DNA from: Chara braunii
Lineage: Eukaryota; Streptophyta; Charophyceae; Charales; Characeae
Assembly: GCA_003427395.1 (NCBI GenBank)
Contig: BFEA01000185.1
Location: 2,573,149 to 2,614,163 of the forward strand
Length of the DNA stretch: 41,015 bases
Direction of reading: 5' to 3'
The position numbers and the translations under genes are program-made. The notes below the pieces were generated by a model. That model searched no databases. It worked only from the letters and a program-made list of their open reading frames with translations, and was not told the DNA's origin. Positions 18,533 through 27,084 of this stretch are shown piece after piece (the first letter of the stretch is position 1; each line of letters starts with the position of its first letter).

Positions 18533-19549
18533 ATGTCTCACTGTAGGGTCGAGCACCCGTTAGAATTGGGACAGTTCGGATACAGAGAGCCGAAATTCGT
18601 GGACGAAGATTGGGTAGAGTTTACATTACCAGGTAGATCGACTTTGGTGGCAGGGGTCGGCAGAGTGGACAGGTCCTGGAGGTCAATACTGTTGCGGCCG
18701 GGCGTTTGGTTGTTGGTGGTGCCGCTTGTGGCTTTCGATAGGGGTAGACGAGGGAGAGTGGTTCAGGGATCGGTGGACTTGGCAGTTAAGGGATTCCTCT
18801 ATGACCAAACGTCGGAACTCTCGGAAATCATTCGTAGGGCAGTGGAGCAAGGCACGCGCGGTAAAAACTTTGGGGTAATACCTAGTCTTGATCAGTATAC
18901 GTGGGAGGACGAAATTCCCGCTATAGACATACTTCAGGAGGTGGTGGAGAGATACCGGGAGGAGGAGCTCCGCTTAAGAGGAGCGTTTAGATCAGTCACG
19001 GTGTCCCTCCGTCTAGCCGGGGGAGGGTTTCTACCACACTCGGAGGAGGTATTGAGGCTCCCCATTCCGCTATTTGTCTTGGAGGAGTATCTTGGAGGGC
19101 TTAACCGGTTGGTCCAGGTACACCTAAGTTTTCTAGAAATCCAGGACGTCCTATACAGTGGTGACGAATACCACGCCTATTACGCTCTCTGGAGGGAGGG
19201 GCCCCGGTTTGGCAACGAAGGTCTAGAACTAGTTGAGCTGATTAGAGCATCTTCACGTAGGAGCTTGAGGCGAGCACCTGATCAGGACCAACCGGTTGAA
19301 TTCTGGGCTACCTTCGAGAGGGGTATACGGGAGCCACCTAGTCATCTAGCGGGGTTGGCAGAGCTGTTTAGTGGGAGGGGGTTCGACCCATCGGTTAGGG
19401 AGGCGTCTCTCTTGGGGTTCTTCGAGCTGCGCTCGTATTATAGGCGAGTCGGGGACTGGGACGAGAACGAGGAAGAGGAGCATCAGCAGAAAAACTGGCT
19501 TGAGAAACTGTTATTCGTCGACGAAGAGGAAACGTGGGAAGTGCAATGA
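18533..19549 (+). CDS. Extra ORF-b, 338 aa, intact, unrecognised
   Basis: This is the longest undamaged frame of the extra region, from ATG 18,533 to TGA 19,549. No domain is recognised. The N-terminal third is beta-like and hydrophobic (WRSILLRPGVWLLVVPLVAF). The middle alternates charged helices (EVVERYREEELRLRG) with hydrophobic segments, and the C-terminus is strongly acidic (DENEEEEHQQK). There are no Cys/His metal motifs and no aspartic-protease, RT or RNase H signature. It shares frame with ORF-a. Survival of 338 codons in a decayed element suggests either recent insertion or chance. A structural or accessory role in the element is inference only. Confidence 0.6.
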   Translation: MSHCRVEHPLELGQFGYREPKFVDEDWVEFTLPGRSTLVAGVGRVDRSWRSILLRPGVWLLVVPLVAFDRGRRGRVVQGSVDLAVKGFLYDQTSELSEIIRRAVEQGTRGKNFGVIPSLDQYTWEDEIPAIDILQEVVERYREEELRLRGAFRSVTVSLRLAGGGFLPHSEEVLRLPIPLFVLEEYLGGLNRLVQVHLSFLEIQDVLYSGDEYHAYYALWREGPRFGNEGLELVELIRASSRRSLRRAPDQDQPVEFWATFERGIREPPSHLAGLAELFSGRGFDPSVREASLLGFFELRSYYRRVGDWDENEEEEHQQKNWLEKLLFVDEEETWEVQ

Positions 19550-19574
19550 CCACGGTTGGGGGCCTAGAGTGAGC

Positions 19575-20059
19575 ATGGTAGGGAACTCTACGTCGAGGGA
19601 CGTGCAAGTCGGGAATGAGAAGACGATAGAAGATGGGAAATGGTTGGTTACTGCCCTAGGGTTACGGTTGCCCAAGACGCCTTAGTCCCCTTTACTAGTG
19701 GGGGGACCTTCCCTTACAAAATAGAGAGTTGTATATCTCTAGAAGAAAGTCATGCTCCGGGGAAAGCTTATGTCTTGGTAATAAAGCATCTCGACACGGG
19801 AGGATACGACATCCGCCCATACGTGTCACTGCTAAGGGAGAGAGGGACGGATCGCGAGTCGCTTAAGAACTGAATTAGAAACATAATCAGTAAGGAAAGG
19901 AGGGAGTTAGAGAAGAAGGGGAAAGAGGTGTTTAGTGCCGTGAACCCCGTGTTGTTTTACGGTATTCCCGAACCTAGTCTACCCGACAATTTTACTAACG
20001 GCAGGAACTGGGAGCCTGTAATTAATATGGCGCTCAGAGCAAGGAGTTGGGGTCTGTGA
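19575..20059 (+). pseudogene. Extra ORF-c, first copy (A) of a triplicated domain
   Basis: The ATG at 19,575 opens a frame (DVQVGNEKTIEDGKWLVTAL) ending at TAG 19,683-19,685. Reading continues in another frame as GTFPYKIESC, AYVLVIKHLDTGGYDIRPYV and, after TGA 19,871-19,873, as IRNIISKERRELEKKGKEVF, then FYGIPEPSLP and NWEPVINMALRAR. The order of motifs (DGK, PY[KE][IV]E, YV[LM], D[IV]R.Y[VL], K/E-rich helix, G[IL]P.P, hydrophobic end) is repeated at 20,380-20,830 and 21,245-21,690. Function unknown. Confidence 0.6.
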
Positions 20060-20859
20060 GGATGCCGGGTCTTAGGGAACAGTTCTCCTTCGGGGTCATA
20101 GTAGAAGGGAGAATGGTAAACGTTGAAGGGACCCTCCGAATTCCTAATATAGATCTCTTTGGGTTTGAAGAGCTTGAACTCATACAACCTTATTTGGATC
20201 GTATGAGGGAGTCGGCTTTGAGGGTAATTACCAACCAAACCGAGATCAGTTATCTACTGAAGGTGGAAAAACTAGGGACCTCCGGGAGGGAATACTATCG
20301 TCCGGTCAGGGAACGAGTCCGACTGTGTTAGGCGGGCGTGGCAAAAATGCTGGGCCATGAACGAGTAAGGCATAAAATATCTGTCGAGAAACTTGAGGAG
20401 TGGGATAACAAGATTATCGATGGGAACCGACCGCCGCAGAAGAAGTTTGATGCGGTGTGTGCATCCTTGAGTACCCTAGGAAGAAGGGAGAAGTTTCCGT
20501 ATGAGGTGGAAGCCTATGAGATGGTGGACAGCGCATGGGAACTAAGCCGCCTCTATGTTATGACCGCGCGCTTCCTAGGGACTGAGGTAAGAGACGTACG
20601 CATTTACTTACCAACGGAGAGGTCAGAAGATTTAGTGTACGGGCGTTGCTGGCAAAGAGCGAGAGAAATGGTGGACGACGAGAAGGATAGGCTCCTTTCC
20701 TTAAGGAAAGAAGTCGCTTGGAGTACCGGAATCAGGATCTTTGAAGGCTTACCTAGGCCGCAAATTCCTTACGAAGCATTGATAGGGATCGGTCGGGGTC
20801 TAATAGTTGATTTCATAAACCGGCACCATAACCCGAATGGCCAGAGGGGACAAGAATAG
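20047..20859 (+). pseudogene. Extra ORF-d, linker plus second domain copy (B)
   Basis: One frame with a single TAG at 20,329-20,331. The linker half (MPGLREQFSFGVIVEG, IDLFGFEELELIQPYL) has no recognised domain. The second half is the best-preserved copy of the triplicated domain: DNKIIDGN, EKFPYEVEAYEM, LYVMTARFLG, DVRIYLP, YGRCWQRAREMVDDEKDRLL, WSTGIRIFEGLPRP, LIVDFIN. The tryptophan in GRCWQR aligns with an in-frame TGA in the third copy and approximately with a TGA in the first. A short unresolved spacer (20,860-20,938) follows. Confidence 0.65.
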
Positions 20860-20938
20860 CCAGCCTGGGGGGGATATATCAAGCGAACTTAGACAACGTG
20901 ACTGTGATAGGTGGAGGCCCTAAAAGCTGCTAAGACTT

Positions 20939-21166
20939 TTGACGAAATGGACCCAGGAGGACTTGCGCACTCTAGGCACGTCGATCTGTAGGAGAGTTCG
21001 ATCTGATGAAACAGGGTTGATAGAGATTAGGAGAGGAACCTCTTGCCTACGAGATCAAGAAGGGGAGCTCTATCTTGACACAGGCCTGTTCGGAGTAGAA
21101 GGTGAGCACGAGATAAGAGATGACAGAGGAAGATTGATTGGAGTCGTGAGGGCAGTGAAGGATTAG
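20939..21166 (+). CDS. Extra ORF-e, short fragment, unrecognised
   Basis: 75 codons starting from a TTG-type position, with motifs RRVRSDETGLIEIRRG and EIRDDRGRLIGVVRAV suggesting a small beta-rich module. It lies between domain copies B and C, in the position held by the linker between A and B. It is probably part of the same original reading frame; no known family. Confidence 0.35.
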   Translation: MTKWTQEDLRTLGTSICRRVRSDETGLIEIRRGTSCLRDQEGELYLDTGLFGVEGEHEIRDDRGRLIGVVRAVKD

Positions 21167-21244
21167 TGCAAGGGAGACCAAGAGGGAGAATGCTTCCAAG
21201 ACCAAGAGCAGGATTAGAAGCCATGCTAGGGGAGGTGACCAAGG

Positions 21245-21799
21245 ATGAGGAGGTGTAGGGAACTAGATGAGGGAAAGTCGAGGAAGTTGGTCCGTTCCCT
21301 TAACTCTATATCGAAGAGGGCAGTGATCCCCTATGAGATCGTGAGATATGAAGGTCTAAAGAGTCAAGGATGGGGGTTAGATGGTATATATGTTCTTACT
21401 CACTACTTTACCGAGCTTGATGAGTATGGCGTTGGGATATACGTGCCGCAACATAGGTTTAAAGAAGACGAAAAAGGGCGCTGTTGACAACGGACGTCGA
21501 ACATAGTGCATGATAAGAAGAGAAGACTCCAACGACTAAGGGCGAATTTCTCCTGGAGTACCTATGTTAGGCCTTTCATTGGAATACCGTCGCCTCCAGT
21601 TGAAGGGCTTACGCTCGCTAACAATGAATGGTCAGCCGTAATAGACCTCGTATGGAAGGTTAAGAGGGCACAAGACGAACTCAATGATGCNGGGAGCAGT
21701 AANNGAANAGGAAGAGGTGAATCGAGTGTCATTCGCTGNNAGAGTGNCNTNAGTCANCAGAATTCNGTCNACCAGGTCTCTAGACGAACNNGGTNGTAG
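21245..21799 (+). pseudogene. Extra ORF-f, third domain copy (C), N-scarred end
   Basis: Motifs in order: ELDEGK, AVIPYEIVRYEG, GIYVLTHYFTE, YGVGIYVPQHR, KGRC then TGA (21,485-21,487) then QRTSNIVHDKKRRLQRL, FSWSTYVRPFIGIPSPP, EWSAVIDLVWKV. The stop falls exactly where copy B has Trp. After 21,690 about twenty Ns destroy the frame, and coding resumes in other frames (EIERERPRVLELVRAERRIT-like around 21,820). Confidence 0.65.
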
Positions 21800-21901
21800 A
21801 CAACTTGCCCAAGGGGCAATTGAGAGGGAGAGACCTAGGGTTCTGGAGCTAGTGAGAGCAGAGAGAAGGATAACCTATGATGTGATGGTCTGGTCCCAAG
21901 G

Positions 21902-22225
21902 ATGGCTGAGGTACGAAGTGGAGAAGGACGAGACAGTCCAAGAAGCAGAATCCCACGTGTGAGAGGAAGTGACGAGAAGGTTAACTCGTTACTAGAAACA
22001 TACTCAGACCCGATAAACGATAAGATAGTACAGTTAGTGGACGGGTATAAGGACTGGAGCGGCTTTACAAATGTGCAAGAATTACGGGCGCTCGAACATA
22101 AGGTTGAAGAGCTGGACTTAATCTATAAGGAGGAAAGGGAAAAAATAATAAACTGGAGGGAGGAGTTTCTAGCAAGGAGGATCAGAGAGATCCGTAGAGA
22201 AAACGAAGAGAGGAGGAATGACTAG
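21902..22225 (+). CDS. Extra ORF-g, coiled-coil-like, unrecognised
   Basis: About 80 credible codons at the C-terminal end of the frame: NSLLETYSDPINDKIVQLVD, then LRALEHKVEELDLIYKEERE and an Arg/Glu-rich end. This is strongly helical and charged, consistent with a coiled coil. It ends at TAG 22,223-22,225 and overlaps the start of the next ORF by eight bases. No family recognised. Confidence 0.45.
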   Translation: MAEVRSGEGRDSPRSRIPRVRGSDEKVNSLLETYSDPINDKIVQLVDGYKDWSGFTNVQELRALEHKVEELDLIYKEEREKIINWREEFLARRIREIRRENEERRND

Positions 22226-22727
22226 TACCGGAGGCGAGACCAGGAAGTATCAGCTAGTCGGGAGAGCAAAAATTGAAGTGTCCCTTGTGCGAGCTAGGGT
22301 AGAAGTGATACAATACGAAAGGCTGAGTCAGGAGGAAGAAGCTGAGGCAACTAGAAAAGCAATTAAAGAAGCTAGGATCTGTGCTATCTGGAAGGCGGCG
22401 GACGAACTCCGATTGGCAAAGATTGAGATCTGTACGACGCAATTTGAAGGAGAGCGACTTTTCAGGGAGTGGAGAGAGACTATAGTGGAGGCAAAGACTA
22501 GACTAAGGGAGGACGTTCGTGAGCCTGAAGAGCTTTCCAACGACGTGATTGACGTAGTTTCCCTGAGAACCGTGGAGACTAACTCGCGTTATACGAAGGC
22601 TCTGTTGACCACTGCTTTGGTAATCAGGGCGGAAGGACAAGACACTGACTTTGAAGAGTTGCTAGAATTGTTGGACGAATCTACTGCAAGGATCCTAGCC
22701 GCTTTAAGGAGTGTGACCGAAAGCTAG
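22218..22727 (+). CDS. Extra ORF-h, 169 aa helical protein, unrecognised
   Basis: An undamaged frame from ATG 22,218. It is mostly alpha-helical by composition (EEEAEATRKAIKEARICAIW, LFREWRETIVEAKTRLRED, FEELLELLDESTARILAAL). There are no metal-binding or enzymatic motifs. Its ATG overlaps the upstream ORF's end, a layout compatible with re-initiation or a lost fusion. Thirty bases separate its stop from the gag start. It may be the C-terminal part of the extra polyprotein. Confidence 0.5.
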   Translation: MTSTGGETRKYQLVGRAKIEVSLVRARVEVIQYERLSQEEEAEATRKAIKEARICAIWKAADELRLAKIEICTTQFEGERLFREWRETIVEAKTRLREDVREPEELSNDVIDVVSLRTVETNSRYTKALLTTALVIRAEGQDTDFEELLELLDESTARILAALRSVTES

Positions 22728-22756
22728 ACAGGGTGTTCAAGGATTAGTTAGAAAGA

Positions 22757-24642
22757 ATGGACGGAGAAGGAGCTTATCTTACCTCGATAGGGGGTGAAGT
22801 GAAAACACAGGAGTCGAGAACGAATAGTCCAGACAGAAAAATGAGCGTCGACGTGGACAACGACGCGGAGAGAATAAGGAGGGTTTTAAGAGAACTAGAT
22901 ACTCGTGTCAAGGAGCCGGAGGGACGGAGCTCTAGGAGCGAAGGCAGGAGGAAAAAAACTTTGAACAGGCCAAAGATGGCAAGGTTTGTGGATCCTGGGG
23001 TAAGAGAACCTCATAGAGAGGTCGCGAGTGAGCCTTACAGGAGGGGCCCTTATTCCATGACATATGCGTCAGGCACTTATGTGTCTCCCTTCCTGGGGCC
23101 CCAGCGTTACAATCTCCCGGACTGGCTGGGATTCAGACAATCTTTACAAGGAAGAATGTCACGGAATTCCTAGATGATTGGGAAGTGTTAGGAATGCGAG
23201 CAGAATGGAGTGATCAAGATATGATAGTGAACTTTCTCCACCATACGGCCCCAAAGATAGACCGTGAAGTGAGGGACGCCATCCCAGATAATTGGCGCTG
23301 GTTGACGTTCAGGGAGAGAGTTGCCCGAGTCTTCGCATGTGACGAGACCTCTTATTCAATAGACGACTTAAAAAAGATGAAGAAGCAAGAAGATGAGAGT
23401 CTAGTGACGTTTGCGAGGAGATACGAGAAGACGTCTAATCCCCTGGTAGAAGGAGGGTTTATGGGGGAGATAGAGCGATGCGGGATATTTTTAGGGTTCT
23501 TATCCCGAGAGAAACGTGATAAGATCATGAGGGATCTTCCGTTCAGGGTGGTGTTCGGTCAAGTCAAGCTTTTAGTCCACGACACAGAGGGACAAAGCGC
23601 TAAAGCACACCTCGCGATGATCCTTGACAAACTAGGGAAGGAAGTAACTGCGGACAATGAAGGAGGAAGGCCTCAGTATGAGGATAGAAGACCCCGAATT
23701 GAAGGAAGAGATGTCGGCACCGGCTCACCTAGGAGGGGGGAGTCGATCAGAGGCGATAGCGATTGGAAGAAAGGAGGAAGAGGAGATTGCAAAAGGAACG
23801 ACGGAGAATGGGGGACTTCTTCCAAGTGGTCCAACATTAAAGATAGCCGGTGGAAGCCGAAAGAAGAGATAGAGGTTAGGAGGTCTGAAAGACGAGAGGA
23901 GGACATGATGAAGCAGATAAACGTTCTGAAGGCGGCGGTGGAGAAGTTACAAAGTAGTAATCAAAGAAAGGAAGAGACCCCGACTCGAGCTGCTTCCCGA
24001 ACGGAGAATCACGGGGACCCTAGTCCGAAGCGGATTTGGAATAGTAAGGCCTGTATCTACTGTGGGGATGAGGACCACCAAAAGAGAGACTGTCGTGCGA
24101 TGATGGAAGCCCTGACGGAAGGCATCATCGAGTTGGATGATAGGAAGTATGTGATGTGGGCGGATGAAGGGAAGCCAGTGCCCTTCCTACCCTCGATGAA
24201 GATCAACGTAGATATCAGGAGGCGAAGGATGAATGAGGCAAAGGGAAAACAAGCACAAGAGCCAGCGGCAGCGAAGGTTTCCCGAGTGACATTTGAGGAG
24301 GATCTTGAAGAGCTACCGGAAAGTCCTGGGATGAGGATTTATTTTATTAAGTTTGAAGATACAGAGGATAATGGTGAAGTTTACGTTTGCACTCAGGGTG
24401 TTGGCGAATCAAGTAAAGGAAAGAAAGAAGACCAAGACCAACCAATGATGGATGAGCAAGTGGAGTCGCCCAAGTCACCTCAGTCCTCTAGAAAAAGAGG
24501 GGCCAAGAAGTTTCACTTGAAAAATTCACTGGATGATGTAGATTTGAGGAAGCCGTTAAGGAGGGCTATGAATATGCCCATTCCTATTACCTTGAAAGAA
24601 TTCATAGCCAGTTGTGGACCAGCGCGAGATGAGCTAATATGA
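22757..24642 (+). pseudogene. gag: Gag polyprotein with zinc knuckle, one frameshift
   Basis: Structural protein that packages element RNA. The N-terminal part (22,757 to about 23,130) is charged and ends with YVSPFLGPQ and LPDWLGFRQ. The frame then slips by one base near 23,130-23,140 and continues as NVTEFLDDWEVLGMRAEW into a capsid-like helical region (MIVNFLHHTAPKI, FRERVARVF, FARRYEK, FLGFLSREKRDKIM). After a basic linker comes a CCHC knuckle, CIYCGDEDHQKRDC (C-x2-C-x4-H-x4-C), at about 24,052-24,093. The tail is acidic and Lys-rich. A TGA at 24,640-24,642 separates it from the protease in the same frame; this may be a mutated sense codon (CGA or TGG) or a natural readthrough stop. Confidence 0.85.
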
Positions 24643-25440
24643 ATGATGAAGAAGCCTAAGGTGTCATTAGCGGAGGCTGCGGCTTCAAGCGAGCCGAAGA
24701 TAGAAACGAAGACATTCGTTCTAGCGGCGGAGAAAGGAGGAGTAGAGCATGTAGAAACCAATGATGGTGGAGACGATTATTTCTATGACCTTGGTAGCAG
24801 AAAGTTGAACGTCACCGTCAATGGGATAAGGATGGAAGCTACAGTAGATGACGGGTCTGAGTCTACCGTCTGTGAGGATAAAGTGGTCCGAAAGCTGGGT
24901 CTAGAGGTGGACAGGAGTGTAGCCATGACCATGGTATCAGCCAACAAGCTAAAGCAGCCTGCGCTAGGGGTGTGTCATCAAGCCAAGGTCGTAGTCGCTG
25001 GGGTCGAGGCCACCGTACCTGTATTTACAGTTAAACACTGCTCGTCGGAGCTAATTCTTGGACGAACATGGCTGACACGTGTCAATGCCACCACCGAGAA
25101 TAAGCGTGATGGGAGCCAGACGGTTACCATAGATGGGCCCGAGGGAAGCAGAGTCACCCTAAAAACTATGAATGAATTTGACAAACATCATAAGGTTTCC
25201 CTACAGAACAAGGGACTCTTAAAAACGAGAAGTTGTCAGATGATTCTCGATGAAGTCACTCTTGGACCTCATAAAGTGAAAGGGGCGAAGATTGAAGTTG
25301 AGGACTTGGAGGGCAAGTACGTGGTCGATGGAATGGCTTATGAGAAGGTGGTTGACGACGACGAGTTTGGAGGGTGTGTGAACCTATCTTTTTGGGAGGA
25401 ATTCCCCCACACGGCGGGGGAAAAAAATACAAAACAGTAG
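24643..25440 (+). CDS. pro: Retropepsin-type aspartic protease region
   Basis: It processes the polyproteins. The catalytic motif is TVDDGSESTV, with Asp-Asp-Gly in place of the usual Asp-Thr/Ser-Gly. The second conserved part, ELILGRTWL, matches the family's (I/L)LG-x-x-(W/F)L signature. Length between the two (about 70 residues) is normal for a monomer that dimerises. It is in the same frame as gag, directly after the TGA. The frame closes at TAG 25,438-25,440 just after the run GGGGGAAAAAAAT, and pol continues in the -1 frame from there. Confidence 0.85.
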   Translation: MMKKPKVSLAEAAASSEPKIETKTFVLAAEKGGVEHVETNDGGDDYFYDLGSRKLNVTVNGIRMEATVDDGSESTVCEDKVVRKLGLEVDRSVAMTMVSANKLKQPALGVCHQAKVVVAGVEATVPVFTVKHCSSELILGRTWLTRVNATTENKRDGSQTVTIDGPEGSRVTLKTMNEFDKHHKVSLQNKGLLKTRSCQMILDEVTLGPHKVKGAKIEVEDLEGKYVVDGMAYEKVVDDDEFGGCVNLSFWEEFPHTAGEKNTKQ

Positions 25441-27075
25441 CACAAAAAGTCAAGCCAGCCGCGGTCAGCCGTGATAGGACCGGGGAGATAGGAATCACTG
25501 AGGAAGAGATCACTCAGATGATTAGGGAGCGAAAGGCTATTGAAGGGCAAAGAATTACCGATGACAGGAGAGAGGGGATGGACATAGGTGACGGGAACAT
25601 AACTAAAGAAGAGAGGGAGTTGATAATAGATACCTTAAGAGCGTGCGACAAGGCGGTAGCCTTTTGTGACGCGGAGAGAGGAAGGAAAGATCCCAGATAT
25701 GCTAAGTCCACGAGGATCTATATGGTACCTCACGTGCCGTGGAATGATGCCGGGTGGAAGTGCGCGCAAAAGGAGAAGGAGATGATAGTGGATTTCTTAA
25801 AGGAAAAGATAAGAACGTTCGTAGCAGAATCATGTGAGAGCGCCTACGCCAACAGATGGTTTTCATTCGGAAGTCGAATGGGAAACTCCGATGGATACAG
25901 GACCTCCAAAAAACGAATAAGGTTACAGTTAGGGACGTCGGATCTATTCTGAACGCAGATCTTCTCTCTGAGGGAGCTGCCGGACGCTCAATTTACTCGG
26001 TCTGCGACCTTTTCTCAGGCTACGACGAGATTCCGCTTGATTACCGAGACCGACACCTAACTGCAATGCATACGCCGTTGGGGCTAATATAGATGATGGT
26101 GGTGCCTATGGGATGGACCAATGGCGTGAAGGTCTTTCAAAGAGCGATGGTGGCTGTCCTAGGAGAACTCATACCGAATCTGGTAGAGGTTTTCCTGGAT
26201 GACTTCCCAATCAAGGGACCCTACGAGAAGGACGCGACTCAGGTGAGGCCTGGAGTAAGGAGGTTCCTCGCTACCCACGCTGAAGATATTAAGAAGGTGC
26301 TGGTGAAGTTGGAGGATGCTAATCTAACCGTAAGCGAAACTAAGAGTAGGTAGGCAGTGTCTTCTATAAAGATACTAGGCTACATCTGTGACAAGGATGG
26401 TAGTAGACCGGACCCCGCAAAGTTAGAGAAGCTTATGAACTGGCCTACTCCGTTACGACATATTACCGATATACGTCAGTTTCTGGGGGTAGTTGATTTC
26501 TGGAAGAACTTTATAAAAGGCTATGCTGGAAAAGTTGAGCCGCTAAGAAGACTCTTGTGCAAAGGAGTGGAATGAAGTTGGACGAGTGAGCAAAAAGATA
26601 CTGTGAGAGCCCTAAAGGATGAATTTAAAGAAGGGGGACAAGTTCTCGGTGTTCCTTACATTGAGGACGAGGAGAAGCGGCCGTTTGGAGTATGCACGGA
26701 TGCGGGACCTGCCTCCGTTGGGGGGGTCTAAGCTCAGAAAGACCAGGAGGGCCGTGAGAGACCTCTTAGATTCGAGAGTAAGACCTTAAACACCACTGAG
26801 AGGAACTACTCACAGTTTAAGAAAGAAGTTATAGGGGTGCTACACTTCCTGAATGTCTTTCGTTATTATATTTACGGACGAAGATTTGTACTGCGGGTTG
26901 ACCCAACGACGGTGGCGGCCGTCCTACAGAAAGATTTTTCGTTGACGGATCCTACAATTACTAGATGGCTCATGCATATAAGCATGTTCGACTATGTGGT
27001 GGAATGGATATCGGGGGCTAAGAATTCAGTTGCGGATGGCTTATCGCGAATTCCGTTAGAAGAAGGGAACCTAGG
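25374..27075 (+). pseudogene. pol: Reverse transcriptase and RNase H, interrupted
   Basis: The linker and RT N-terminus lie in one frame to about 25,855 (ITEEEITQMIRERKAI, FLKEKIRTFVAES). A missing base in the T run then shifts to the frame used to the end of pol. RT motifs: WIQDLQKTNKVTV, VCDLFSGYDEIPLD, VPMGWTNGVKVFQRAM, the catalytic VFLDDFPIKGP (about 26,195), ILGYICDKDG and RQFLGVVDFWKNFIKGYA in the thumb. RNase H follows with VCTDAG, TLNTTERNYSQFKKEVIGV, LRVDPT and NSVADGLSRI, giving the D-E-D-D residues. Stops at 26,090, 26,351, 26,573 and 26,729 kill it. FLDD instead of YxDD is a normal gypsy-group variant. Confidence 0.93.
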
Positions 27076-27084
27076 ATCGCCCGG

